From Clavaria fumosa (taxonomy: Eukaryota > Basidiomycota > Agaricomycetes > Agaricales > Clavariaceae), in the NCBI GenBank assembly GCA_951802425.1, contig OX637795.1, positions 1,302,001 to 1,366,000 on the forward strand: 64,000 nt of DNA, given 5' to 3'. Shown piece by piece: positions 10,832-21,647 of the stretch. The position numbers and the translations under genes were made by a program. Each line of letters opens with the position of its first letter. Position 1 is the stretch's first letter. The notes below the pieces were generated by a model. The model ran no database searches and had not been told where the DNA came from. It was given only the letters and a program-made list of their open reading frames with translations.

Positions 10832-11195
10832 TGTAATGATTCAGCCACTCAACTTTGGAGTTTGCTGTATTCTCCATCACGGAGAGGGGAAATGACCAAC
10901 CAGGTATCATCGGTAAAGGTAGATACTGGAGGAACCTCAATACCCGACCCAATGTACAGCTACAATATAAATATGTGACCCCCATGTATTAGTTTCCCTA
11001 GCTTTGTTATTCAAAGAGCTTGTGCCCATGATATGCCTCTCCGCGAACCCATCCCAAACTCCTTCAACTACGGACCATTCGTTACAGATCCCCTGGACAG
11101 TGAGTTCACTATATATACAAGTAGATACTTCATCTGTATTCCCTAGACTTTGATATTTTACTCTCTGCACCACTCTACTATGAGTCTGACCCTAG
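10832..11195 (+). repeat. 3' LTR (left part) of the chromodomain-bearing gypsy
   Basis: It begins TGTAATGATTCAG directly after the polypurine tract at about 10813-10831. It is cut at 11195 by the outer family B element. Sequence resumes at 28991 after the target duplication CCTAG, so the rest of this LTR and its 3' flank begin at 28996. I could not place the LTR's own end. Confidence 0.55.
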
Positions 11196-11921
11196 TGTCA
11201 CAGTCCTAACAAGGTTAGCGGCGAAGGGATTAGCAGAGCGGAGCGGGGATGTTCTATTGGAGTCTGGTCGGAGTCCGATATTGGAGAAACGGAGAAGTAA
11301 ACAAAAGGAAGGAGACTTATGGGACTGTGGCCTTAACGTATGTGTTGTGCCACCATGTAGATACTTGTCCCTATTTATCAAACAAGAACAATACCTAAGA
11401 GAGGATCAGAACGTAAGTCAAAACTCCGAAGTTGATCGGAGTCTGTCAGAGTTGGTCGGAGTTGGTCGGATGATGTGGAGAATGTCGAGGATGATGAGGA
11501 CAAAAGCTCAGAGATGTTTAGGATCAAGAGACATTAATATTCGAACTGAGGAGCAGGGAGATACAGGTGGAAACTTATACTGCAAGGACAGAGTATAGGA
11601 GTAATGTGAAACAATGTACTTATCAAATTACTAGGAGAGTTTCACCACATGTGCCTTTGCAATTTTTCATGGAACAAAGAAACAACAACAAAAAAAGCAA
11701 CTCCCATGGGTCAAGGGTATCCTCTCAATGGTAAACAGAATGAGGGGATGGAGGGAGAAGGTTCTAGAACGAAGTCCGAATGGTCCGAAGGCCGGCGGAG
11801 TAAAGTCCAATGAAGATGCGGAGCGGAGTGCACGGAGTTACAGCGGAGCAGATTGGAGTTGGTACGGAGCTCGGAGTCTGGAGTGGGGGTCGTGCTTATG
11901 CAAGCGGATGGGGTCGTAACA
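11196..11921 (-). repeat. 3' LTR of the outer family B element
   Basis: 726 bp, beginning TGTCACAGTCC and ending GGTCGTAACA on the plus strand. It is the reverse complement of the inner element's LTR layout (TGTTACGACC...CTGTGACA). Its internal side (11922 onward) starts with the purine-rich tract, seen as GTATCCCCCTCTTAGG on the plus strand. Confidence 0.92.
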
Positions 11922-12154
11922 GTATCCCCCTCTTAGGGTCAAACCCCTGAGACCCTGTGGCTAAACTCCGCGTGAACACGTGTCTTCCATAACAAGTTAG
12001 TCTCGGAGTTTCACAGTGCATCGAGTGGGGTCCAGAGGTTTTTTGGGGGTCAAAGGGCCGCGCACGTCATACCCCCCCTTTTTCTTCCTTAACCCATTAC
12101 CATCATCACTAGCCCTTAGCACAGGCAATCCTCTCTCTTTTTCTAAAAACCTCG
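11922..12154. other. Outer element 3' untranslated region / accessory-gene upstream region
   Basis: It holds the polypurine tract of the outer element (reverse complement, 11922-11940) and then sequence up to the accessory ATG at 12155. Because the accessory gene reads away from the LTR, its promoter should lie here. I see no clear TATA box. Confidence 0.5.
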
Positions 12155-12546
12155 ATGTTGAATAACCCGAGCACACCCAGAGCGGGGCCCAGTCGGCCTC
12201 CCCGTCCTCGACCACGACCCGTGGTTGCCGTCCCTGTGCAGTCGCGCGTGGAGGATGAGGACCCCGAAATTGCGGCCCTCACGCGCCAGATTAAGGTGCT
12301 GAAAGACAAGAAGGCACGGGAGGAGGAGGAGCGGAAAAATAGGGAGGCCGCAGATAAGATGCAGTGGGAGGAGATGGAGAGGGCGAGAGCAGTGGAGGTG
12401 AAGCGGAGGGCGGAGAAAATTGCGAAGGCGCAGGGGACGGAGAGGAAGCGTATGCCGGCCACGGAGTCGGACACGGAGCACGCGGACTGCGCGCGATGTG
12501 TCCGGCTTGGGATGGGGTGTGTGTAGCCGAGCGGAGGGCGGGGCAC
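12155..12546 (+). pseudogene. Antisense accessory gene of outer family B element, N-terminal part (Zn2Cys6-like)
   Basis: The frame opens at ATG 12155 and encodes a Pro/Arg-rich N-terminus (RPPRPRPRPVVAVP). An acidic and then strongly charged coiled coil follows (IKVLKDKKAREEEERKNREA, EEMERARAVEVKRRAEKIAK). After this comes ADCARCVRLGMGC, the first half of a cysteine cluster. In the inner copy the codon after GMGCV is TGG (Trp); here it is TAG. The inner element is inserted a few codons later, and coding resumes at 22372. The complete pattern across the insertion is C-x2-C-x6-C-x10-C-x2-C-x6-C, which fits the Gal4-type Zn2Cys6 consensus. The gene lies antisense to its own element, between pol and the 3' LTR. 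The function is unknown; DNA binding is inference from the cysteine spacing. Confidence 0.75.
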
Positions 12547-13270
12547 TGTTACGACCCCATCTGCTTGCATAAGCATGACCCCTGCTCCGGACTCCGAGCT
12601 CCTTACCAACTCCGATCCACTCCGCCGTAACTCTGTGCGCTCCGCTCCGCACCTTCATCGGACTTTACTCCGCCGGCCTTCGGACCGTTCGGACTTCATT
12701 CCAGAACCTTCTCCCTCCATCCCCTCATTCTGTTTACCATTGAGAGGATACCCTTGACCCATGGGAGTCGCTTTTTTGTTGTTGTTTCTTTGTTCCATGA
12801 AAATTGCACAGGCACAAGTGGTGAAACTCTCCTAGTAATTTGATATGTACATTGTTTCACATTACTCCTATACTCTGTCCTTGCAGTATAAGTTTCCACC
12901 TGTATCTCCCTGCTCCTCAGTTCGAATATAACATCTCTTGATTCCAAAAAACATCTCTGAGCTTTCATCCTCATCGTCCTCGACGTTCTCCACGTCATCC
13001 GACCAACTCCGACCCACTCCGATGAACTCCGATCACTTTGGAGTTTGACTTACATTCTGATTCTCTCTTAGGTATTGTTCTTGTTTGGTAAATAGGGACA
13101 AGTATATACGTGGTGGCACAACACATACGTTGAGGCCGCAGTCCCATAAGTCTCCTTCCTTTTGTTTACTTCTCCATTTCTCCGATATCGGACTCCGACT
13201 GGACTCCGATAGAACATCCCCACTCCACTCCACTAATCCCTTCGCCGCTAACCTTGTTAGGACTGTGACA
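12547..13270 (+). repeat. 5' LTR of the inner family B element
   Basis: 724 bp, TGTTACGACC to CTGTGACA, matching the 3' LTR at 21648-22371 in length and almost throughout in sequence. Differences are mainly C/T and G/A. It contains the promoter and self-primer described in the next entry. Confidence 0.95.
12887..12930 (+). promoter_or_regulatory. LTR promoter and predicted self-primer of inner family B element
   Basis: TATAAG lies at 12887-12892, and the initiator-like TCAGTT places the likely start at A12919, 32 bp downstream. RNA starting there begins AGTTCGAATATA (12919-12930). This can pair with TATATTCAAACT at 13272-13283, immediately inside the LTR, with one mismatch explained by a CpG change. 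There is no TGG-initial tRNA-type site. This is the arrangement known for Tf1/sushi-group elements, which prime reverse transcription from their own RNA 5' end. Confidence 0.75.
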
Positions 13271-13285
13271 GTATATTCAAACTTC
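13271..13285 (+). promoter_or_regulatory. Primer-binding site of inner family B element
   Basis: GTATATTCAAACTTC abuts the LTR. It is complementary to the predicted RNA start (12919-12930) rather than to a tRNA 3' end. The outer copy and the family A element have the corresponding sites at 28253-28265 and 9800-9811. Confidence 0.7.
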
Positions 13286-13310
13286 AAACCTCGTATATAC
13301 AAACTCAACA

Positions 13311-14367
13311 ATGCCTACTACACGATCCGGTGCTCGACTTCCACCTCCTGTTGCCGACAACGTCAACATTCCAGAACTGGCCGACAATACTCCGACTCCG
13401 AGTGTGTCCGGACCCCCGGACCACGACGAAGTGTCAGACCCCTCAGTCACTGACGACGATGACAAGCTAAATGAACCTCCGACACCTCGAGCCGAACGCG
13501 GACTAACTCCGGCGCGTCTCCTTCAGAAGATCATTGATGCCAACAAGCGCCCGGAGATGGTTAAACCATGAGACCCCAATACCTTCGATGGCTCAGATGC
13601 TAAGAAGTTGAAAAGCTTATGATCCTGGATGGCGAAGGCCATCCGGTCCTTTCAAACTATAAGATGTTCATTGCTCAACTTACAGAGAACTTTGGTCCTT
13701 ACGACGTGATCCGTGAGGCGGAGTTTGAACTCGAACGCCTCCGGATGCGCGAGGACCAGAAGTTGACGAAATATACCATTTCGTTCAACAGATTCGCATC
13801 CATTGTCCATTGGGATGAATATGTGTTGCAGCGGCAGTTCTACAAAGGACGTGCCAGCCGCATCAAGGACGAACTGGCCCGCGTTAACCATGTGGACACG
13901 CTCCGTGGACTCCGCGAGCAAGCCAGTGCGATCGATGGTCGTTATTGGGCTTGGCAGCAGGAAATCTCTCGGGACTCCGTTAAGGCTCCGACGCCTAACA
14001 ACACCATCAAAAAGGAGACTTCAGATAGTTCCAAGTCCCTGAACACTTCCAGCGCTAACACCAAGTCTGAGAAACCATTGGAAAAGTGTCCGTGAACTCC
14101 GGTTCGACTTCCGGAAACTCTGTTCCAAAGGCCGCTGAGGGCTCTGCTAACTCTGGTAGCCCCAGCAACACAAAGAAAGCTCATCTGGGTCAGGATGGAA
14201 AACTGACTCCAGAGGAACGCCAACGGCGTTTCGATAATAATCTGTGCCTATTCTGTGGAATAGCAGGCCACAAAGCCAATGAGTGTTGTAAGCAGACCTC
14301 GCGGGCCAGTGCCAGCGCTGCACGAATCACCTCCGACGGAGATGACTCCATGCCAAAAAAAGATTGA
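13311..14367 (+). pseudogene. gag of inner family B element
   Basis: It starts at ATG 13311 (MPTTRSGARLPPPVADNVNI) with an acidic, proline-rich leader to 13571. A TGA then precedes DPNTFDGS; the outer copy has the same TGA at the same place. The capsid section is shortened: after KKLKS about 120 bp present in the outer copy are missing, which shifts the frame. Capsid sequence resumes at 13619 (MILDGEGHPVLSNYKM) and runs to about 14094. After another frame change, 14086-14367 carries the CCHC knuckle [14 protein letters not shown]. The protein normally forms the element's virus-like particle and binds its RNA. This copy is broken in at least three places. Confidence 0.88.
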
Positions 14368-17100
14368 GCAGCCCAGAGAGCACAGTACGACTCTCTGGCT
14401 GCTCCGACTCCGATCGTACTAAACCTATACCCGATACCCTTTCCTTTCATCGTTCTCTTTCCCTTCTTGCCTCCTCTCCTTCTATTTCTTCTCCGTTCAA
14501 AGCAATGATAGACTCTGGCGCTGAACTTTGTTTCGTTGACGCCAAATTTGCTTCTCGTTTCCGTCTTCCGAAAACTCTGGTGACCCCTCGGGAGGTCATT
14601 TTTATTAACGGGACCACCTCCGTATGGGTTACCGAAGCGGTCTGGTTATCCATTCGGCTCTCCGCCATGGATCCGACTGACGTCTTGTTTGTAGTTACCA
14701 ATCTTGATCCCTCTAGTGATGTGATCTTGGGAATGAAATGGCTGTTCCAAAACAACCCACTGGTTGACTGGACTACTGGCCAGATAAAGCCCAGACCATC
14801 TACGAATGAGGAAAAATCTCCGAAATCTGATCCGGAGGGTGCACCAGCCAGCACTCTCCATTCTGTCCCTCTGTCCACCTCTGTCCCTCTGTCTGTCTCC
14901 ACTCCGTGCACTCTGGTTCAAATGTCGTCTGCAGCGACTCCGAACCAAGCCCGGACTCCGTCTCCATCTCTGCTTCTGTCTCTGTCTTTGATTCCATCTC
15001 TGACCTTTCTGTCTACTCCGTCTCTCCAGGAGACACCCAAGGTTTCTTTTGTGAATGCTGCTGCATTCGCCACGGCTTGTGGACTTTGCGGGTCCCAAGT
15101 CTTTGGCATGACATTGTCAAGCGAGTCTGCGTGCACGGCCTCCGCTTTGTTCAATGTTCCTGACACCACCCCCCAGGATCTCCTCTCCGTTCCGGAGGAG
15201 TACAGGGACTTTCCAGATGTCTTCAGTAAAAAGAAGGCAGACACCCTTGCTCCGCATCGACCGTATGATCTAAAAATCAACCTGCTGGATGGCCAATCCC
15301 CTCCGCCAGGTGCAGTCTATTCTCTGTTGCAGTCCGAACTCAGCGAACTCTGCGAGTTTCTGGACGAACACCTCCGCATCGGATTTATCCGTCCGAGCTG
15401 TTCTCCGCACGGAGCACCTGTGCTCTTTGTCCGGAAGAAGAACAGAACGCTCCGATTATGCGTTGATTTCTGTGGTCTCAATAAATTGACCAAAAAAGAC
15501 CGTTATCCGCTCCCGCTGACTAAAGATCTTCTCGACATTCCAGGAAAAGCCCAAATCTATACAAAACTCGACCTCCGACATGCGTATCACCTGGTCCATA
15601 TCGCTGAGGGTGACGAATGGAAGACCGCATTCCGCACCCGATACGGATCCTTTGAATGGTGTGTGATGCCTTTCGGGCTCACAAACGCGCCCGCCACATT
15701 CCAGCACTTTATGAACAACATATTCTCCGACCTTCTTGACACGTTCACCGTCGTCTATGTTACGTCTATGTCGCGGGGGTCGGGCGGGGTAAAGTCCGGG
15801 TGGAAACAACAAAGTCCGGTGGGGAACAATAAAGTCCGGGCAAGAGTAACAAGGTCCGGGTGCGGCGGAGCAAACCGGAGTTTGGACGGAGTTGGACTTG
15901 GGTTCGGATGAGACTTGGTGAACGTATTGAAACGACGCCCTCTGCGGATCAGTGTCTCGGATTTTGGGAGAAGTCGGGAGACGGGTTTCGGGCAATGCGG
16001 AGTAGAGTGCGAGTAGGCGGGGTTGATAATCAGACTGGCTAGACTAAGGCCGTAATCTACAAGTACTTATACAAAAGTCCGGGGCGATGCTAGCAACAGA
16101 GATAACTCCAGTACAACTACGGAATCAGTTCGTAGCTACAGAGTAATGTCCGGGAGTCAGGAAATAAACTAAACTACAGGACTATGAGACGGAGACGGAA
16201 TCTGATCGGGACAAAGGTTAAACTACTAACTATGATGTACAGGCGTTTCCAGGAGTCCATCAAATTGTCCGGGCGACGGGTCTGGGGCAGGACCAGTTCC
16301 TGGTTGCCCGAGGCAACAGCAACTAGTGTGGACATCAGTTGGTGGCCCTCCAGGCACACTTCCTGATCCTGCGCTATGTCGCGCAAGTAAAGTCCGGCGC
16401 TCTGGACATAGGTCCGAGAGCCCGGAGTTGCGATCGGAGGTCCAGAGACCGCCGGAGAAGGCCGGAGAATACTCCGGTTGGCACAGGCGTGACAGTCTAC
16501 CTCGACGACATCCTCATTTACTCCGAGGATCCGAAACAACATGTTGAGCATGTCCGAGAGGTACTCCGAAGGCTCCGGAAGCACGGTCTCTTCCTGAACC
16601 CGGCTAAGTGTGAATTTCACGCTGAAACCGTGGAGTATCTCGGATTTGTTTTATCTCTGTCCGGACTTTCTATGGACACGGCTAAAGTGAAAACTATACA
16701 GGACTGGCCGACTCCGCAGAAGGTCAAGGATGTCCAGTCCTTCCTTGGGTTCGCCAATTTCTACCGCCGCTTCGTCCATGGCTATTCCGAGATCATCGCT
16801 CCGATGAACCGCTTGACCCATAAAAACATCGAGTGGCAGTGGTCCGATGATTGCCAGTCTGCATTTGACTATCTAAAAACCGCGTTCTCCACGGCTCTGA
16901 TCCTCTTGCACTTCATTCCTGGAGCTCCGCTGATAGTCGAAATGGATGCCTCGGACTACGCTGTCGCTGTGATACTTTCTATGGTCACCTCCGACGGTGA
17001 AGTCCATCCTATCGCTTTTCATTCCCACACCCTAGGCATCTCCGAACTGAACTATGACACCCACGATAAGGAACTCCTCGCTATATTTGAGGTGTTTACC
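14364..17100 (+). pseudogene. pol of inner family B element: protease, RT, start of RNase H
   Basis: One frame runs from 14364 through a retropepsin ([15 protein letters not shown] near 14505; [15 protein letters not shown] near 14715), a Ser/Pro-rich linker and the RT. RT motifs are [33 protein letters not shown] and [16 protein letters not shown] (to 15720). The frame breaks at 15757, where a solo LTR splits the catalytic motif between Y and LDD. RT resumes at 16500 with LDDILIYSEDP and continues to RNase H (MDASDYAV near 16945; ELNYDTHDKELLAIFE). The inverted-repeat element at 17108 interrupts RNase H. Apart from the insertions the frame is well kept. Confidence 0.93.
15758..16494 (+). mobile_element. 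Solo LTR inside the RT catalytic motif
   Basis: 737 bp beginning TGTTACGTC and ending GGCGTGACA, flanked by the perfect 5-bp duplication GTCTA (15753-15757 and 16495-16499). Removing it and one duplication restores VVYLDDILIYSED in frame, exactly as in the outer copy. No internal region is present, so the element was reduced to one LTR by recombination. Words such as AAAGTCCGGG recur near its 5' end. It differs in sequence from LTRs A and B. Confidence 0.92.
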
Positions 17101-17107
17101 ACTTGGA

Positions 17108-18263
17108 CAATAGTCCCAGCTAGTTTAGTATACTAAATATCAGTTAATGTACCAAAATGCTTTGAACTCAAGCCAGCTACAGCTGATCCTACTAATGTCA
17201 GCAAATGCTGTGAAGGCAGTATACTTATGTCCAGCTAATGCTGACTATACTATTACAGTACAGTAGAAGTCAACTTAATCCAGCAGCTGCTGGTGAACAT
17301 AGTATACTAATCTACAGTAATAACAGCTACAGGGTATTTCCAGTTAACTTGATCCAGCAGCTGCTGATTGTTGTAGTATACTATTCAACAGTAATAGCAG
17401 TCATAAAATAACACCAGTTAACTTGGTCCAGTAGCTGCTGGTTAGTATAGTATACTATTCTACAGCAAAAGCAGTGGTAAAAATATTCCAGTTAACTTGA
17501 TCCAGCAACTGCTGATTGATGTAGTATACTATTCAACAGTAATAGCAGTCATAAAATATTGCCAGTTAACTTGGTCCATAGTGCACTTTTACACAGTAAT
17601 TTCTGCACACTATGCACAACTTGAGTCTACTATTTGTGAGTGCAGTAGTTACAAGTTTAATTAACTCAGTTGTAGTACTTGTGAATTGAATCATTAATTT
17701 GAGCACAGCACTTGTAATTATGATAATATAAACATGGCAATGTACTGCCACAGCTTCAGGAAGTTCATTCAATTTTATATAATGTTTTAATTTGAGGCCA
17801 TATTTTGATGTTTATATAAGCTGAATTTCAATATAGAGGCATTTGATAAATATTTGTCTGTATTTGGGCTTATTTATTTCATGTCAATAAATACACAGCT
17901 ATTATGTCTAGTTAACTATTTGATAGCAACTACTGCACTAAGTTCACAGCTCAAGTTAATTAAGTGTGATGTCATGCTATACTAGTATAGTCAGCAGTAG
18001 CTGGATGTAAGTATACTAGTATAGTCAACAGTAGCTGGATGTAAGTATACTAGTATAGTCAGCAGTAGCTGGATGTAAGTATACTAGTATAGTCAACAGT
18101 AGCTGGATGTAAGTATACTAGTATAGTCAGCAGTAGCTGGATGTAAGTATACTACCTTTACAGCATTTGCTGACATTAGTAGGATCAGCTGTAGCTGGCT
18201 TGAGTTCAAAGCATTTTGGTACATTAACTGATATTTAGTATACTAAATTAACAGGGACCACTG
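17108..18263. mobile_element. 1.16-kb non-autonomous inverted-repeat (MITE-like) element
   Basis: The ends are CAATAGTCCC and, inverted, CAGTGGTCCC. Behind them lies a terminal inverted repeat of about 100 bp, nearly perfect from TTTAGTATACTAAATATC to CATTTGCTGACATTAG when the right end is reversed. The 7-bp duplication ACTTGGA (17101-17107 and 18264-18270) flanks it, and removing the element rejoins the RNase H frame. The interior has no coding capacity. It is built of repeats around CCAGTTAACTT, CAGCAGCTGCTG and a 34-bp tandem array. TIR ends and duplication length suggest a hAT-like element, but hAT duplications are 8 bp, so the superfamily is uncertain. Confidence 0.85.
17977..18146. repeat. 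Five 34-bp tandem units in the MITE-like element
   Basis: Units start at 17977, 18011, 18045, 18079 and 18113 and contain the palindrome TATACTAGTATA. They alternate GTCAGCAG, GTCAACAG, GTCAGCAG, GTCAACAG, GTCAGCAG, so the array was amplified as a 68-bp dimer. Subterminal repeats of this kind are often transposase-binding sites; that role is inference. Confidence 0.9.
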
Positions 18264-18270
18264 ACTTGGA

Positions 18271-20091
18271 GGCACTATCTTGAAGGTTCTGAAATTCCGG
18301 TTGACGTTGTTACCGACCACAAGAACCTAGAGTACTTCTCCATGGTCCGCTTGCTCACCCGGCGTCAAGCCAGGTGGTCGGAGTTCCTTTCCCAGTTCAA
18401 TTTCGTGATCCGATTCTGCCCTGGGCGCCTCGGAATGAAACCCGATGCGTTGACTAGACGTTGGGACGTCTATCCCAAAGAGGGGGATAGCGACTATGCC
18501 CGCGTCAATCTGCAAAACCTCCGACTGATGTTCTCCAGCGAACAATTGATATCGTCTCTCCAAGCTTCGTCGCTTTACGTACCCGCACTCCGCGCGTCAT
18601 TTGTGATTGACGATCATCAACTCCGAGAGGACATCCAGTCTGGACTCTTGCTCGATCCTGTGATCGTCCCGATCCTAGAAGACCTCTGCTCGAACTCTGC
18701 GGACCCTAAGTGGTCCATGGACGATGACAGACTTCTCCGTGAGCGCGGATGGATTTATGTACTGGACGTCAATGACCTCCAACTCTGCGTTTTACATGCG
18801 AGACATGATCACCCGCTCGCCGGACATTTCGGTAGGACCAAGACTACGGCCTTGGTCTTCAGGGATTATACCTGGCCAAAACTCCGAGGATTCACATCGG
18901 ACTTTTGCAAATCTTGCACGACTTGTGGTAGGGCAAAAGCCCCTTGGCATAAGCCGTATGGAACGCTCAAGCAGCTGCCCATACCGGAGAAACCGTGGAA
19001 TTCCATTTCGATGGATTTCATCAAGCAACTCCCTGAGAGCTCTGGTTTTACCACAATATTGGTGGTTGTTGATAGGTTTAGGAAGCAGGGGATCTTCATC
19101 CCGACGACTGACGAAGTGAACTCCGCGGAGTTGGCCTGTCTATTCGTATTCCACATCTTCTCAAAACATGGAGTTCCGTCGCATGTCACCTCCGATCGCA
19201 GCTCCGAGTTCGTTTCCTGTTTTTTTTCGCTCGTTGGGTAAAGTCCTGGACATGACTTTACACTTCACCTCCGGATATCATCCAGAGGGCGACAGACAGA
19301 CGGAGCAGACTAACCAGACGTTGGAACAGTACCTCCGTTGTTACTGCAATTACCAGCAGGACAACTGGTCACAGCTTCTGCCCCTTGCCAAGTTTGCCTA
19401 CAACAATGCCCTGAGCGCCACCACTGGGGTTTCTCCGTTCTTCGCGAACAAGGGTTATCATCCGCATATCTCGGTATTCCCCAAACACGAAGCAACTTCG
19501 GTCTGTGCCCGAGAGCTCGCTGTAGACTTGGATCAGCTGCACCAAGAACTCCGTAACCAAATTGCCGAAGCGCAGAGTTGCTATCAGGGTCCAGCGGACA
19601 AACGTCGGACTCCGGCACTGGAGTTTAAGGTCGGAAACCGAGTATACGTTAAGGCGAAGTTTTTCCGTACGACCAGACCCTCCAAAAAACTCTCTGACAA
19701 GTTCCTCGGACCTTTCGAAATCATCGGAGAGGCCGGTTCGCACTCCTTCGTACTCCGACTCCCCGAGGCCATGCAAGCCGTCCACCCCGTCTTCCACATT
19801 TCCATGCTGGAGCCAGTCACTCCGAATACAATTCTGAATCATACCATCACCCCGCCTCCTCCAGTAGAGATTGATGGAGACTTAGAGCACGAAATCTCCG
19901 AAGTACTCGACTCCAAGATCGACAAACGCCGCACCTGCAAACTCCTATACCTGGTGCGGTGGTCCGGATACGAAGGAACCGATGAGGAAACATCCTGGCT
20001 TCCCACTACGGAACTTGTTCATGCCTCCGAGGCCGTTTCGGATTTCCACCAAGCTTATCCGAACAAGCCCGGACCTCTCAATACCCTCTAG
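18271..20091 (+). pseudogene. RNase H end, integrase and chromodomain of inner family B element
   Basis: After the MITE-like element, RNase H resumes (VVTDHKNLEYFSMVRLLTRR, then GRLGMKPDALTRRWD). The integrase HHCC domain follows (HDHPLAGHFGRTKT, then CKSCTTCGRAKAPWH), and then the catalytic core (ISMDFIKQLPESSG, VTSDR, and HPEGDRQTEQTNQTLEQYLR with the Glu). A run of eight T at 19220-19227 shifts the frame. The remainder continues in the frame of 19168-20091. The C-terminus has the GPFEIIGEAGSHSFVLRLP integrase tail and a chromodomain, LLYLVRWSGYEGTDEETSW. Integrase inserts the cDNA, and the chromodomain biases it to heterochromatin. One frameshift and the upstream insertions inactivate this copy. 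Confidence 0.93.
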
Positions 20092-20468
20092 ACCTTTCTC
20101 CGTTCACTCCGATACCCCGAAATCTCTCTTATGCTTCTACTTACGTACATTTTCCGTTCTATACTACTGCATCTCTCGCTTCTCCATCTTCTCCAAAACA
20201 AAAATAAATAAAATAAAAATAAAATAAAATCTGTATTTCTGTCTCTCTGTCTCTCTGTCTCTCTCTCTGTTCCTTTCTCCAAAAACTCCGAACTTTTTAT
20301 TTTTTCTCCCAAGTCCATCTCCGAATCTCTCTTCGTCTTCTCTGTCTTGTCTTACTTTATTTTCTTTCATTCCACTTACTTCACTTAAGTTCAAAGATAA
20401 AACAAAAAATTTATAAAAAAATAAAAAAAGAAAAGAAACAATAAATAATGTAGATAAATTTTTATTTT
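20092..20468. other. Spacer between convergent pol and accessory gene (inner element)
   Basis: It contains AAAATAAATAAAAT-type A-rich runs, CTGTCTCTCTGTCTCTC repeats near 20232-20270 and more A/T-rich sequence near 20400-20460. Both pol and the antisense accessory gene end here, so it probably holds two opposed polyadenylation regions. Confidence 0.5.
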
Positions 20469-21396
20469 TTAGGCGGAGGGGGGCGAGCCGGGTGACGCTT
20501 GTAAAACTCCCTCAGGCTCCTTAAGCCCGGACTCCGCTCCAACTTCTCCCTCCTCCGCTTCCGCTTCTTTCTCCGCTTCCGCTTCTTTCTCCGCTCCCAC
20601 TTCCTTCGCCTCCTTCTTCTCCGCCTCCGTCTCCACCCCCTTTTCCGAACCCGCCTCCTCCTTCTCCTCCCCCGCTCCCCGCTTCCCCATCAGAAACTCC
20701 CGGAGGATCTTCCGATCCTCCGCCGCCGCCTTCTGCTCCACCCTCATCTCCTTCCGCTCCTCCCTCGCCTCCTTCCGCCACTCCTCCAACTCGAACACCC
20801 CGCGGACCACCAACTCGTAGATGGTTTTCACCACCCCAGTCCGCTCCACCTCCGCTCTGTCCACATCCACCCGTGGCGCCCGCACCTCCTTCACCTCCTC
20901 CTCTGACTCCACCACAGTCTTCTTCGACCATGCGGAGCGGAATTTCTTCCGCTCCGGCCCCTCCACCTCTCCGCCCCCGCACCGCTGTTTCGCCGCCACA
21001 CACGCGACACACGCAGTGCCCCGCCCTCCGCTCGGCCACACACACCCCATCCCGAGCCAGACACATCACGCGCTCTGTGTCCGACTCCGTGGCCGGCGTC
21101 CGCTTCCTCCCTGTCCCCTGCGCCTTTGCGATTTCCTCCGCCCTCCGCTTCACCTCCACCGCCCTCGCCCTCTCCATCTCCTCCCGCCGCACCTTGTCCG
21201 CGGCCTCCCTCTTCTTCCATTCCTCCTCCTCCCACGCCTTCTTGTCCTTCAGTGCCTTGATCTGGCGCATGAGGACCGCGATCTCGGGGTCCTCGTCCTC
21301 CACGCGCAACTGCGCAGGGACAGCGACCACGGGGCATGGTCGAGGGCGGGGAGGCCGGCTGGGCCCCACTCCGGGTGTGCTCGGGTTGTGCGACAT
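20469..21396 (-). pseudogene. Antisense accessory gene of inner family B element (coiled coil, Zn2Cys6-like)
   Basis: It reads toward pol from ATG 21396 (MSHNPSTPGVGPSRPPRPRP). The same charged coiled coil as in the outer copy follows (IKALKDKKAWEEEEWKKREA). Just before the cysteine cluster the inner copy lacks about 11 bp found in the outer copy. This removes the first CxxC and shifts the frame; the rest reads in the frame of 21050-20469 (GCVWPSGGRGTACVACVAAK, with QRC next). Downstream are a basic patch (KKFRSAWSKK), a conserved helix (TGVVKTIYELVVRGVFELEE) and a long Glu/Lys-rich tail. The two copies are broken at different points, so together they define the protein. Its role in the element is unknown. 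Confidence 0.8.
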
Positions 21397-21647
21397 CGAG
21401 TTTTTTTAAATAAAATAAAATAAAATAAAAAGTAGGGATTGCCTGTGCTAGGGGCTAGTGATGATGGTAGCAGGTTAAAGAAGAAAAAAAAAAGGTGTAC
21501 GACGCGCGTGGCCTTTTGACCCCCAAAATTTTTTCGGACTCCGCTCGAGATGCTGCAAAACTCTGACACTAACTTGTTATGGGAGCCATGTGTTCACGCG
21601 GACTTTGGCCACAGGGTCTCAGGGGTTCGACCCTAAGAGGGGGATAC
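21397..21647. promoter_or_regulatory. Region between the accessory start and the 3' LTR (inner element)
   Basis: This 251-bp stretch must hold the accessory gene's promoter, reading leftward, and it ends with the element's polypurine tract CCTAAGAGGGGGATAC at 21632-21647. An AAATA-type repeat (21406-21432) and an A-run (21480-21493) are the only promoter-like features. Confidence 0.45.
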
